Made by a program: the position numbers and the translations under genes. From Rhynchopus sp. YZ270_cl-10 (lineage: Eukaryota; Euglenozoa; Diplonemea; Diplonemida; Diplonemidae), in assembly GCA_964035575.1 (NCBI GenBank), contig OZ037901.1, forward strand, positions 62,001 to 126,000: DNA of 64,000 nucleotides, read 5' to 3'. Shown here piece by piece: positions 1 through 10,818 of the stretch (position 1 is its first letter; every line of letters starts with the position of its first letter). Under the pieces are notes generated by a model. It saw only the letters and a list, made by a program, of their open reading frames with translations. It did no database searches and had not been told where the DNA came from.

Positions 1-3000
1 ATTATTTTACTTTTGAAAAATGTGTGCTTTTATTTTCTGTGGGGGAGGGTAAGGGAAGGGAGTACGTGAGTAAGGGAAGGGGAAGAGGAGTTTTAAGAAA
101 GGTTGGGGTGACGAAATTCTTGCGATTGTCCTGCTATTTTTTCCCTCTTCTTTTCCAGTTTTTTTGATGTCTTTGTTTTGGGTAGGTGGGTGTCAAGGGG
201 GGAATTTTGTGTTTTTTTTTTTTAAATTCATTCCCCCCCAGCCCCGCCCGTCCTCAGGTTGTTTTTTTATTTTGATCAAAAAATAAAAATAAAATGAAAA
301 TGAAGAAGGAAATAAAAGCAAGAGAAAAGAGGGTGGGAAAGGACCGATGAAGGGTCGCATAGTCGTCGCAGAGAACGGTCATCAGAAAAAAGAGAAAAAA
401 AAAAGAGAGAAAAAAAAAACACAAAACAAAGAAGGAAAAAAAAAAGGCCCCCTTTTTTATTTTCATTTGGAGATGGAGTATGGATCCTCGGGTACACATC
501 TTGTCATCAAAAGTGAAAAAGAAAAAGAAGAAAAAAAAAATCCAACTTTTAGGGATAAATGCAGACCTCGTTCGTTCACACCCATCTTCAGAAAAAATAT
601 AAAGGAGAAAAATAAAAAGAAGAAGAAGAAGAAGAAGAAGAGCACAGCATGGATAACGCCGAGAAGGGAGAGTGCATATGAGCTTGGTGTCAGAGTGAAG
701 AAGAAAAAAAAAAGGGGAGCAGGAAGCTGCCCTCCTCCTTCCCTCAAAAAAAAACCCCCCATTTACGATTTCCCCTTTTCATTCTTGTAGTGATACTGAG
801 TTTCTGGTTCAAAAAAGAAGAAAAAGAAGAAAAAAAAAAAACACGAAGTAGAAAAAAAAGGGAGGGGAGAAAATTGGGGAAGAAACCCTGAAAGAGTACG
901 ACAAAAGAGAAAAAAATGACTTCTTTTTTTTTTGTCAATACTACTAATAAGGTTTTTGGGGATGTGATCGCACTCCCCATGATCGTTACCTATAATAAAA
1001 AAAAGGGAGAAAAGGCAGAAGTGATCCTCAAGCCTCCTCCCAAGCTTGAGAATTACATCAACCTTTTTCAAATAAAAAAATCAACACTACAACTGTTATG
1101 CAGGGGAAGGTATACTAAGAAGTATTTTTTTGAATGAATAAATAATTGTTTTTTGAATTATAAACAGAGTGCTTCAAATGTGTATCCCTCCATTTTCCCA
1201 TCATTTTCCCCCCCAAAAAACTGTTTTATTAGTTTTCGGGCGCAAAAAAAAGGGGGCGTGTGTGTGTTGTGGTGTGTGTGTGTGTGGGTGTGTCACATGC
1301 TGGGCGGGGGATGTAATATTTTTTTTGCTTTGTTTTGAATTGTTGAATTGTGTCTTTGACAAACAACAACATTGCCGTTCATTTGAAAGGCCTTTTTTGG
1401 TTACAACAATGTCCACACCTTGCAGACGCAAAGGCACCGAAAAACAACTATCTAAAACAAACAAAATAAGTGTTCTCGACCACGTTGCAATTCGGTGCAA
1501 AACAAAAAACAAAAATGGGGGTGGAGGGGGATGTGCATTTATAAGAGAAGCCAACAAAGAAGTCGAAAGTGCAAACGCCTCACCGTGGAACGGCGGAACG
1601 CAGGTACTGGAACAAAGGGTTGGGGGTATATTTTTTTGCTTAAAAACAACCCCTAAAAATTTTTTTTGTCTTTTGTTTGCCTCAAATAAAATGTCGAGAA
1701 AAACCATTCTTCTTTTAGTAGGGTCTCACGAAGAGAATAGTCGGTATATTCACAACTCTTGCTCTCTTGCGGGACCGGTGTTTTTTCGTTTGAATAAAAA
1801 AGAGAAAAAAACAAGGAAAAAAAAAAAAACGGTTAAAATGGAGCGAAGGTTGGGGGAGAAAGCAGAACAAAAGAAAGGGCACATTTTTCTTTCTTCATTT
1901 TTTTTTGTAACATCGACAAAAAAAAAAGAAGGATAACAAATAATACCCTCTAACTTCTCCCTCAATACCTTTTATGTGTTTTTTCCCCATTCTGAAACAG
2001 CACTTTTCTAGAGGCGCGTGTTTCATCTTTGCCTTTTTTTTTTTTTTTGTTTCGTGAAATATTTCCAAGATTTTTTTTTTTTTATGGGAGAGGAGTGTAG
2101 AATGATTGGTTCCTAGTTGCAAAAAAAGCAAACGTTTTGGGGAGCTGTTGTGTCAGACTAATTTACCCTGACACTCCCCCCCTTTTTGCTGCCATTTGTC
2201 TCAGGTTGCCTTCTGTACCCAAACCCATTTATTATTTAGAATTTTTTGAGTGCTGAAAAACTAAAAAAAAAAACAAAGAATAAAAAGTCAACTACCAATG
2301 GCTAGAAGGGTGAGAAGCAAGATTGCGTAGTGAGATGTGAGAAGGTAGACCGGTAGGTTGACGTGGGTGCTGGGAGGAGTGAATAGGGGGGTGTTTTTTT
2401 TTTTTTTTTTTTTTTTTTTTGAATTTTTTTTTTTTGAAAAATTGCTTTTGTGCTCTTGTTTGTTTGTTTGTTTTTGTGGGCGTTGGGGGAATGAATATGA
2501 TACACACATATGTTGCAAGGGGAATAAAAAAAAGAGGGAAAAAAAGATCAAAAAATTCAAAAAAAGAAGAAGATAAACAACTCTTCGAGAGGGGGGAGCT
2601 ATAGACGAACCTTATGAACAAATTTTATGCCGTTCAAAACTACTGCACAGCGGTCTAGACAAGGGTGCTAGTGAAACTACTAGTCGTAACGACTAGTGTT
2701 AAACTAGTGTTACTGACGCAACACTTGGTCGTAAAACACTAATCATTTGGACTGGTAGTACCAGTAGCTCCCCTCCCTAGTTGTCAAAGAATTCCAGGGT
2801 ACCGTTAATAGCTCTCTTAACTACTCCTAAAAAAAAAAAAAAAAAAGTAAAAATGCTTGTTTTTTTTTCCTTGGGTGTCATTAATATCAAGTACACTCGT
2901 GGGAAGGGGGGGGAAAATGGGGATGTTGCTTTTATGTAGTGTGGACAATGGTGCGCTACCAAAAAAAAAAAGGTCTCACACAAACACAACCCCAAGAAGT

Positions 3001-3925
3001 TTGTTTTCTTGGGAGAAATAAAGAAAGGTAGTCCCCTCGCACAAAAAAAATACCCCCTTTTTTTGTTACGGGAAAAAAGATGGTTGTGGAGAAAATAGGG
3101 ATATCCCTTGGAGTATTCAAAGGTATAATGAACACTGTCCACGGGAGGAGGGGTGGGGGGGCCAGAGGATACGGGATTTTTTTTTTCTTTTTTTGCTTTT
3201 TTTGTTTGTTGTTTTGTTTTGGTTTTTTTTTTTCCCCTCCTCCTTTTTCTGTTCTTTAATTTGTGTGTATGTTTTTTTTTTGCATTGTTTCCTTTTATTG
3301 ACAAATCACCCAACACTTCCAAGCCTACGCAAGGCAAGAATCATTGAGTGTATGCCCAAATACTGTAAAAAAGAAACCAATCTTTGAAATGTTTTATGTG
3401 AACACAATGATGGCAAAGCAAATGCAATCAAAAAAAAAATAAATAAAAATAAAACTTATTGGATAACAAGATCAATAAAATAAAATAAAATAAAAATGAA
3501 ACCAAAAAAATGAAAAAAGATGTCAGTGCCTTATTGGGGCGCTTTGATCTATAAAAACGCAGCCTTTTTTTTTGCAAAACAAAATTGGACTATCACAACT
3601 AAAAGAAGAATAAAACAAGTGAAAAGATGGGATGAAGGGGGAAAACGATCCGCCCTCTCTCATCCCAACAGTTTGTTTTCATTTTTTTTTTCCCCTCAGA
3701 GAAAATCCTCATTTCATTTTTTTTTATTGAAATTTGGGTTTTTTTGAATCCCTTTAGGTTCTTCTTCACATTGGTACAGCATTTTTTATATTCGCTTTTC
3801 TTTTTCCCTAAAAATTTTGCGCTTTTTTTTTTGCTTTTTTTTCAAAAGATAGAGTTCGAGGAGAGATTTTTTTTTATGCAGTTGTTGGTTTTTTTTTTTT
3901 TTTTCTTTTTTTTTCCCCAACTTTT
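1..3925. other. Gene-free AT-rich spacer
   Basis: No convincing coding region is visible. Open frames here encode only lysine-rich or phenylalanine-rich peptides produced by A and T runs. The stretch holds many homopolymer runs (for example T22 near 2400-2420), a GT-rich patch near 1258-1293 and one dispersed repeat copy near 1562. At 2640-2765 a locally repetitive segment uses the words ACTAGT and GTAC several times and looks like degenerate short palindromes. Confidence 0.6.
1562..1610 (+). repeat. Dispersed repeat family C copy
   Basis: This copy has AAAGTGCAAACGCCTCACCG followed by an imperfect inverted partner (CGGCGGAACGCAGG). Other copies lie near 23871, 24692, 25111, 25876, 36908 (5' half only) and 60084. 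The outer GTGC and GCAC and inner CACCG and CGGCG can pair, giving a short imperfect hairpin. No function is known to me. Confidence 0.6.
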
Positions 3926-4750
3926 TTAATAAATCGAGTTGAAGTACCCAAGATCGTAGGTGCTGTCGAAGTAGATTGGTGAGGCGTTCACTTCAAGGAC
4001 TTCCTCCTTCTCGAAGTCTGCGACGAGCGGCTGGATGGGCTGCACAAGCGCCTCCTTCGGCACAACCACCTTACCCTCCGAGGAGCTGCTGGCAACCTCG
4101 CTCACACTCTCCGATGCAGCCGCAAGACGAGCCTGCAGTGCCTCGGGAAGGTCCTCAAGGGGAAGCGCCACCGCCACCGTCGCTGTGTGTCCGTACGAGG
4201 TAGGCGGGGGAAGGGACGGCAGAGTCTGTGCAGGGTGGATCCCCACTCCAGGCGAGATCTGTCCGACCACCGGCGCACCCCCTCCCTGTCTCATGTCGAG
4301 AGGCACCAGGTTGTACGACGGAGTGGTCGCCGCAGTCTCCCTCCTACCAAGAGGGGTGATCGAGCTGACCTCAACAAACGGCTTTGTGGTGGTGTCGGCT
4401 CCGAGCTTCAGGTTCATGATGTCAAACCCGAAGCTGATCTCAGAGGGGCCGTCGTTCAAAACAGGGGAGGTGGAGTCGATGGAGGGGGCAGTCGAGGTGG
4501 CGCTGAGGGTTTCCTCATCCCCGGCAGGGGTGAGAGGCTCGCACGTAGGCGCGGATTGGCCCACCATGGCCATAGCTTCGCGGACCGGGTCCATCATCAT
4601 GATCGGGATCACACCGCCAGACGCAGGCGGGTTGTAGACAGAGTGCTTCGTCTGCTTCTCGGTGGACGCAACCATGTCCTCAACATCATCAGCCCACATG
4701 AGCGGGGATGCGTTGTACGACATGGCAAGGGTCTTCAGGTCCATAGTCAT
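3926..4750 (-). CDS. Unrecognised 274-aa acidic, probably disordered protein
   Basis: A single uninterrupted frame runs from ATG at 4750 (a second in-frame ATG is at 4744) to TAA at 3926-3928. The frame stays open further upstream, but that part is AT-rich and lacks the composition of the body, so I start at 4750. A pyrimidine-rich tract lies just before this ATG. The protein has no domain I recognise. It is rich in Ser, Thr, Pro, Ala and acidic residues, has methionine clusters near the start (PIMMMDPVREAMAM) and an aromatic, acidic tail (YFDSTYDLGYFNSIY). This composition suggests an intrinsically disordered protein with a short C-terminal motif. GC content and codon use resemble the other genes here, which supports it being real. 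It is isolated, with the next gene more than 23 kb away. Confidence 0.7.
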   Translation of the reverse strand: MTMDLKTLAMSYNASPLMWADDVEDMVASTEKQTKHSVYNPPASGGVIPIMMMDPVREAMAMVGQSAPTCEPLTPAGDEETLSATSTAPSIDSTSPVLNDGPSEISFGFDIMNLKLGADTTTKPFVEVSSITPLGRRETAATTPSYNLVPLDMRQGGGAPVVGQISPGVGIHPAQTLPSLPPPTSYGHTATVAVALPLEDLPEALQARLAAASESVSEVASSSSEGKVVVPKEALVQPIQPLVADFEKEEVLEVNASPIYFDSTYDLGYFNSIY

Positions 4751-4833
4751 TGTGTAAAAAGAGGGGAAGAGAAAAGTAGTGTGTGTGGTGCTGAAGGGAA
4801 GATTTTTTAAGATTTTGAAAAATTTTGACTTAA

Positions 4834-4853
4834 AATACAGTGAACAGTGTATT
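4834..4853 (+). repeat. Family D-like short palindrome
   Basis: AATACA and TGTATT arms flank GTGAACAG, giving a compact hairpin just upstream of the 274-aa gene. The GAACAGTGTA core is shared with the family D copies near 24560, 46181, 57724 and 63608. Confidence 0.4.
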
Positions 4854-5047
4854 GACTGAGTGGGGTGTAACCAAGGGTAGACCCCCCTAACCATACAGAG
4901 GACATCCATTTCGTGGTTTGCATCTAAACATGAATGTGTTGTCCATTTCGTATGCACACAATCAGTGAGTCAGTGAGGCCCAAAGTGTTAGATTGGTGCG
5001 TTGGAATACGCTGAGTTGAAGATGCACGACGGACTAGTTATGACCAT

Positions 5048-5127
5048 GACAGGTGATTTTACTAGTAAAATGACAGGTGAAAATTTTTGACAGGTGGTAC
5101 CTGTCATTTTGACAGGTACCACCTGTC
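5048..5127. repeat. Nested perfect palindromes at element end
   Basis: Two GACAGGTG direct repeats (5048-5055 and 5072-5079) flank the perfect palindrome ATTTTACTAGTAAAAT (5056-5071). Next comes a 17-bp perfect inverted repeat, GACAGGTGGTACCTGTC at 5089-5105 and its complement at 5111-5127, separated by ATTTT. Such density suggests transposase-binding or fold-back sequence. Confidence 0.75.
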
Positions 5128-5141
5128 AAAATACAGGCACC

Positions 5142-5205
5142 AGGTACCCAGGTACCCAGGTACCCAGGTACCCAGGTACCCAGGTACCCAGGTACCCAGG
5201 TACCC
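5142..5205. repeat. Tandem array of eight AGGTACCC units
   Basis: There are eight perfect 8-bp units. Each contains the palindrome GGTACC, so the array is highly self-complementary. It sits exactly at the outer edge of the inverted-repeat body. Confidence 0.9.
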
Positions 5206-6338
5206 CCAATGACATAACGAAGTATCGCTTGAAAGTACCGTTCAATAACCTTTCTTGGGTGTGCATGAAGTAGCACACAAGGTATATCAAACGATAAATC
5301 AATCAGATAAACGTTACATCATCGGAAAATTGTTGGCACCGCCGCCCTGTCTTCGTATTTATTACGTCGACAGGCCAAACAGCGTTGGGCTCAGAAGAAG
5401 CAGTGCAAAACACTGGGGATCAACATGAGAACCAACTCCCAACAACACAGGCTACCGAAGTAGCAGGTGGGGTGTTGCGGGTGTTTGGGGTGAAAGAAAA
5501 TCGATTTTGGTAAGTTACAGCAGAAAATTCTTAAGTTTGCACTAGTCGAGAGAGGCTTACCCGCTGCAGTGAAGCAGTGCACCCATTTAAGGATGGAGAA
5601 GCGTGACACGCACATACAAGTATGTACGTTACTTCAACAAAGGCTGAATTCTGGTAATTCTAAGGGATGTGAATTCAGCCACCACGCAGGTAGTGTTTTA
5701 AGGTTCCTCGCTTTGTTCTGCACAGCGGGCTTATGATACAAAGGAGTTGCCCCCGCTCTCTTTCGCGCAAACTTAAGAAAATTCTGAAGTAACTACAACC
5801 TGGCGTGCGGGTACAGATGCATTGCTTTGTTCTTTCCTCAAAGTCATGTGTGATCTCTCGGGTCTGTACTAAAGTCAGTGTTTAGATAAGCATCCACTTG
5901 ACTCGTTCTAACAACCGTTGAAATCTAGAACAAAACAACACACTGCCCCTTCTCACACCAAGCCGCCATGCTTCAAGAGCATGCCCTGGGCAAAAATTAC
6001 TGTGACAAAAACTGGTTTCTGGGGGAACGCAATATTTTCTTGTGTCTAGTCCTCCGCAAGCAGAGGACAGACTTTCCGGATCCCGAAGTCGAATTTCTTG
6101 CACTAGCTATGCTCCCTGGGTTAATGGCTATAGCAGTGACTGACTAAGAGTTTCATAATAATTAGGGTGGTCTATGGGGTGGGTTAATGGAAAAGCTGGT
6201 TTATAAACCCGACTTTTTCATTAGGGTGGTCTCGGTCGCCACCTGATTTTGAAATATTTGCACCAGCTCGTCCGTCGGCACTGCTTCGCTGTCACAATGA
6301 AGGGTCGTCGGTTCGGGTACCTGTTAAGAGAAATTGAG
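5198..6338. repeat. Long inverted repeat, left arm
   Basis: Two blocks (5198-5540 and 5767-6338) are near-identical by eye to the reverse complement of 15963-16313 and 15168-15728. Between them is a variable island (5541-5766) bounded by inverted copies of TCTTAAGTTTGC. A 50-codon frame shared by both arms is a by-product of DNA identity and matches no protein I know. Confidence 0.85.
5541..5766. repeat. Variable island inside inverted-repeat arm
   Basis: This insert-like segment differs from its counterpart at 15729-15962 except for a central core. The core contains perfect arms GGCTGAATTC (5642-5651) and GAATTCAGCC (5671-5680) with a 19-nt loop. GCAAACTTAAG-type sequences flank the island as short inverted repeats. 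Confidence 0.6.
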
Positions 6339-7324
6339 GACAAAAGTTTTCAGGGAAATAGCTTGGGTACTTTTGCTGGTTTCAAAACCAGAACAAGCTG
6401 GTTTACTGGTTTGGGGAAAAATAAAAAAAAAATGTGGGATTCGGGATTCAGTTATTCGTCGCCCCGCGCCACTTTCTTACTCACAGAAGAGAAAGCCTCA
6501 CACGTAAGCGGTACATGACCGGCTGTACCGGGGTGGACACCCAACAAGAGATAGATAGAGGTGCACAAATCCTGAGTCGCTAATTTGGGCGGGTAAAAAT
6601 AGCTTCAATTTACATCCGGAGACGAGACGTACATCCAGAGCGGGACAATGTCGAAAAGGGGGAGCGGGGGTGGTGAAAACCGGGGGTTAAAAACATACCT
6701 CGCACTCGGTCCACTCTCCAGGTACGAGAACATCATTGGACATACAAACCCACCACTGCGTCAGTAAATAGCTATTTCCCTCCCTCCCGCCAGGTTCGAG
6801 GGAGCACTTGAGGGAGGACAAAAAATGCCTATGGTTCGCGCAGGTGGTTTTCTTACGGGAAAATCTGGGGGGCCGGGGCCGTGTTGCTGAGAATAACTCG
6901 CACTCTGCCCGGTGTGAACAAGCCCACACCAAAGCAATGGCTGTACAAGTCGATTTTTGCAGGGTGGGCGGGCACCCGGGCTTTTTCCATTTTTTTGGAT
7001 CGGGCACCAGGTTTTTTATAAGGATTTTTACAGGTGATTTTTGGATTTTTCTGAGAACACGCTGCCCCCTGCCGAAACATGTTCTCGTTTTTTTGGGGGG
7101 TTTTTTGGCCTTTTTCGGGTTTTCCGAGCTTCTCCGCAAACTTTTACCCTCACTGTAACGGGGTCATTTTGAAAAAAATGGACAAGTTCTTGGCTGATAC
7201 ACGTTTTGGTCATTACCACCAGCGAGTTGCTTAGCGGGGTTTAATTGAACTATGATTCTGGACCCACTGTAACGTGAACCGCCCCCTCGAAATTCAAGAA
7301 GGGGTCCCAAACCCGGGCGCTACG

Positions 7325-7524
7325 TGCGGCGCCGCAGGCAAAAAAAAATTAGGGTACATTGTAAAAAATGCAGCGGTATTTTTGATGAAGAATAGTGTTT
7401 GTGCATAAAAGGTAAATACGTCCCGAGCCCGGCGCGCGTAGCGCGCCGGAAGTTCTGGGCCTCCGGCGGAGGCCCAGATGCCAAATGAATTTTCCGTGCG
7501 TTTGGTCCCAGCCAAAATGGCTGG
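7325..7524. repeat. Cluster of GC-rich perfect palindromes
   Basis: Four perfect stem-loops lie within 200 bp of an otherwise AT-rich spacer: TGCGGCGCCGCA (7325-7336); CCGGCGCGC with its complement (7429-7437, 7441-7449; loop GTA); CTGGGCCTCCG with its complement (7455-7465, 7467-7477; 1-nt spacer); and CCAGCCA with TGGCTGG (7508-7514, 7518-7524). Confidence 0.75.
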
Positions 7525-7712
7525 AGTCGTATCCCCTAGGGGGGGGGGGGGAATAGAATAGAAGAAAATGGAGGAGGGAGAAAGTCTTTTTTTTTTTTTT
7601 TTTTTTTTTTTTTGAATTGTCAAAAATTCTGGGAAAAAGACAGGGGATTGGAGGGAGAAAAGGGAGGAGAGGGAGAGAGGGAGATGAGGGGTTTGCAATG
7701 GTGTATTGTTTG

Positions 7713-7750
7713 TAGACAAATCACCCACTCGAGAGTGGGTTCAAGACGAC
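7713..7750 (+). repeat. Family F hairpin (CCCACTCGAGAGTGGG)
   Basis: A perfect 16-bp palindrome follows GACAAATCA and precedes TTCAAGACGAC. A related copy lies at 9463-9499, and a weaker relative near 26735. The GGTTCAAGAC word resembles a tRNA B-box, but there is no cloverleaf. Confidence 0.5.
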
Positions 7751-7852
7751 ACACAATGTTACCCAGAAAAAAAGGGCAAAAGTTTTTTGTTTTTGTTTTG
7801 TTTTTTTTTCGTGTGGGATGATCAAATTTGTAATTAGACAAGACAAGAAAAT

Positions 7853-7890
<38 letters not shown>

Positions 7891-8540
7891 AAACGTGAGA
7901 ATTTTGGAGCAACACGTTTTGTGTGTGTGTGTTTTTCTTTTTTTGGCCATTTTGGTGAAATGGCTCGACGTGAAGCAACAGTTTGGGTTTGGGGGGAAAA
8001 GAGGGGAGTAATCCTTGACAGAACAATGAAAGGTGCCCATTATCAAACACAAAGGCATCATACAGAATTCCACCAAAAAAATTCAAAAGGGGAGAATGGG
8101 TTTTTCGTAACGACGGCTTTTTTGAAAAAACCAATCGTTTGAGGAGGGGGGGTACCACCGCATGGGATGGGGACATAATTGTTCTGGGGAAGGGAAGTCA
8201 GCCAAATCTCAAAGACATTTTTTTATAGTGTTTACAACCTATATTGCAGGTGAGACTAAATTAGTTTACAGCCAAAGACGGAAGACGTTTACAGGGAGAT
8301 TCTCTGTTTCCTTTTTTTTTTCGAAAAAAAAAAAAAAGGGAACTCTCACATTACATCTTTGTCAGTGCTGTGTCATAGATTAGCTCTAGTTAGGTAGTCA
8401 ACGTGCTAAGAGAGGCAAGACGGGTGTCAATATGGCTGTTCTCTTTCTGAGTCAGAGCTGTCGGGGGGGATGTGTGTGTGATCTTTATATCAATGTAGTT
8501 GTGTTGGGTGTAAGGCAATGATTGCCATTTTTTTTCTCTT

Positions 8541-8611
8541 TTTTTTTTTTTTTTTGAAAACTTGGTTGTATTAGTGTAGCCACCCGAGGATGAACTCCAC
8601 TATTTTTTTTT
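8541..8611 (-). repeat. SINE-like family A, subfamily 1
   Basis: Read on the minus strand, the element ends in GGCTACACTAATACAACC, then AAGTTTTC, then a poly-A run. That is the arrangement of a short retroposon tail. No internal Pol III promoter is certain. The clearest sister copies are at 9141, 9744, 11799, 26641 and 62890. Confidence 0.6.
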
Positions 8612-9140
8612 TTTTTTTTTTGAGATGGGTATGAATTGGGTTTTCATGAAGTTGTTCTCGTTTATTTTCTCTTTGTTTTTTTGGGTTTTGTTTTCTAAGT
8701 TTTGTACGTCAAATCCAAGAGAAAAATTTTTGGGAAGGGGGAGGTCGTTCGGTGTTGGTATTGATGTACATTGCCGCTGCATTAATTTTGAGACAACAAT
8801 TCGAATAATTTGAAAAAAGAAAAAAGAAAAATGTGAAATGATACACCTCGCGTACACACATAAAATGGCTGGGATCCTTCTCTCGGAAGGGAGGCAGATG
8901 GGAGGGGGGGTAAAGAGGGAAGGGGAATGCACATTTTTTTTTTTTTTTGCACAAAATCGTTATACACAGACGGTTCTGCCTGTTTATGTATGTTTTTTTT
9001 CCCCCTTTTTCATAAAGTTTTCAACAAAAAAAACAAAAAAAACTTTTTCCTTTGAAATTATTTTATTTGAAATTCTTTTTTTTCGCATTCGAGTGTGTTG
9101 CTGGGTCTACTGGATGAGGATGGCCTATTGTTTGTCTTTT

Positions 9141-9200
9141 TCCTTTTTTTGAAAACTTGGTGGTATTAGTGTAGCCACCCTAGAGTGTGCTACACTATAC
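9141..9200 (-). repeat. SINE-like family A copy
   Basis: Same layout as the copy at 8541, with GGTGGTATTAGTGTAGCCACCC on the plus strand and a closing GTGTGCTACACTA. Confidence 0.6.
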
Positions 9201-9462
9201 CTTTTTTTCTTCAAGCAGCATGCAAAATAACGGGGTTTCAGTCCATCAGCGAAACACACACCGGAATAAGCATACGCGGCTGTCCAAAAATTTCCAAAAT
9301 AAATTTGAAAAAAAAAAAAAAAAAAAACGAAAAAAATTCAAACAGAGATCACCCATGTGAGTGCAGACAAAAGAGAGGTGGCAATAAAACATAAAAATTG
9401 GGGGGTGAAGAAAAATTTTTCTTTTTTTGCTCGTAAACTGTGGATTTTTTTATTTGTGTTCC

Positions 9463-9499
9463 GACATCACCCACACAAAGGTGGGTTCGGTACTAACGG
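9463..9499 (+). repeat. Family F hairpin, second copy
   Basis: ACCCAC and GTGGGT arms pair around ACAAAG, followed by TTCGGTAC. The stem sequence differs from the copy at 7713 while the frame of the repeat is kept. Confidence 0.45.
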
Positions 9500-9668
9500 G
9501 TTGCCCCCTCTTTGAAAAGGGGACTGGGAAACGTACAGGCAGCACACTTCATCCTTAAGAGTGTGGCAGAGGCTGCTAATTGCAACGCAATTGGCCTCTG
9601 GTCTGACATAGTTGCTTTTTTTTGTGTATGTGTGGGAGAGCCTGATAACCTTTTTTTTTCTTTTTCTT

Positions 9669-9740
9669 TTTTTTTTGATAAATTGTTGGAGTAGTGTAGT
9701 TGCCTCGGTTGTGTTGCCACAGTTGTGCAATCTCCACTGT
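9669..9740 (-). repeat. SINE-like family A, subfamily 2
   Basis: The plus strand reads a T-run, GATAAATTGTTGGAGTAG, TGTAGTTGCC and CTCCACTGT. It is longer than subfamily 1 by an internal segment containing GTTGTGTTGCCACAGTTGTG. A close copy in opposite orientation lies inside the cold-shock gene intron (63500-63560). Confidence 0.6.
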
Positions 9741-9743
9741 GAG

Positions 9744-9795
9744 TTTTTTTTTGAAAACTTGGTAGTGTAGCCACCCTAGAGTGTGCTCCATTTTA
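9744..9795 (-). repeat. SINE-like family A copy, shortened
   Basis: It lies immediately next to the copy at 9669 and lacks the GTATT segment between GGT and AGTGTAG. Two subfamilies therefore sit head to tail here. Confidence 0.55.
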
Positions 9796-10779
9796 TTTGT
9801 TTTTAAAAAGCTGTTCATGTTGACAAGAAGTCTGCCTTTCCCGTGAAAGGCAAAGACAGTTCTGCAACAGTTTTGTTCTTGCTTTTTTTTTTTCCTTTTC
9901 GTTCGAGGAAAACGAGTGCACAACAATCCCTTCTGTTCACTTCAGGATATTTCCATCGCGAAACGAATGTACGAAAAGAAAAAAAAAAAGAAGAAAAAAA
10001 TTAGCATTTTAAAGCCTGCCACTGGTGTGTGCGTTAAAATAAAACCCAAAATAATTTTGAAAGATGCACAATAGCAAACTGTGTTATTTCGTCAAATTAA
10101 AAAAAAATAAAAAAAAATAAAACAGAGTAAGTCTCACCCCACGACAAACAAAAAAAAAAAGCAAATATTCGAGAGAAAAAATTATTTTGAAAAAAAGAAA
10201 AAAAAAACGTGGAGAGTCTGAGCATGGACGCAGGCGTACGTCACACACCCGGCTGTGGCAAAAAAAAAAAAAAGGGTTTTTTGTTTTGTTTTGTTTTGTT
10301 TTTTTTTGTAAAGATGAACCCAAGCTTCGCGGTGCTAAGCCACTTTGAAAAGGGAGGCGTTGAAATAATGTACAGTACATTTTCAACCATAAAAAGTTTA
10401 AAACATGAAATGTGAGTAAACCCAGGCAAACAGGGTGATGTGCACTATCTTTGGTAAAGAGAAAGCGCGACACAACCAAGGCAAGCCAAGTACACTTCCA
10501 CTCCGCTGTCCGCAGATTTCGCTATCAAAAACAGCAGAGGGAGGAGTGAGTAATGAGTAAGAGTAAAAAAAGAGCACGGTTTTGCAAAAAAAAAAAAAAA
10601 AAAGGCAAAAATAATTTAAAAAACAGTTTATCAGATGAACCCAATACGTCACCGTCCCATCACTGAGTCATCTAAAAAAAACTGGGAGAGTGTCTAAAAA
10701 CAAAATACAAAATTTCTGTTGCTGTGCACTTTAATTACAAAGATAGCACCAAATGAAGGGGTGGTTGATGGAGGGGAAG

Positions 10780-10818
<39 letters not shown>

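Larger units (their letters stand above)
5040..7290. mobile_element. Foldback-like element, left copy (right edge uncertain)
   Basis: The left end has dense palindromes (5048-5127) and an array of eight AGGTACCC units (5142-5205). These are followed by a body of about 1.1 kb whose reverse complement recurs at 15168-16313. A further inverted match links 6645-6780 with 14924-15050, so the copies diverge by indels inside. No transposase or reverse-transcriptase frame is visible, so it looks non-autonomous. Towards 7140-7290 it carries a GGGGTCA...AAAATGGACAA segment resembling tandem units in the element at 60244-61703. Long inverted ends built from short repeats resemble foldback elements. The right boundary is a guess, and I found no target duplication. 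Confidence 0.55.

Noticed and set aside
347-790. Open frame encoding a lysine-rich peptide, and similar Lys- or Phe-rich frames throughout the spacers
   Set aside because: They arise from A and T homopolymers, show no domain and no codon pattern like the real genes, and are often open on both strands at once.
5391-5615. A 50-residue peptide shared by both inverted arms (also at 15805-16113)
   Set aside because: The DNA itself is duplicated, so the frames agree automatically. There is no start context, domain or length to support a gene.
6687-7158. Possible gene on either strand between 6.7 and 7.2 kb
   Set aside because: Frames are open on both strands with no recognisable domain, and the region lies inside the left mobile element and matches repeat sequence.
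7739-7748. tRNA B-box-like GGTTCAAGAC
   Set aside because: No acceptor stem, anticodon arm or A-box at the right distance; it belongs to the family F hairpin.
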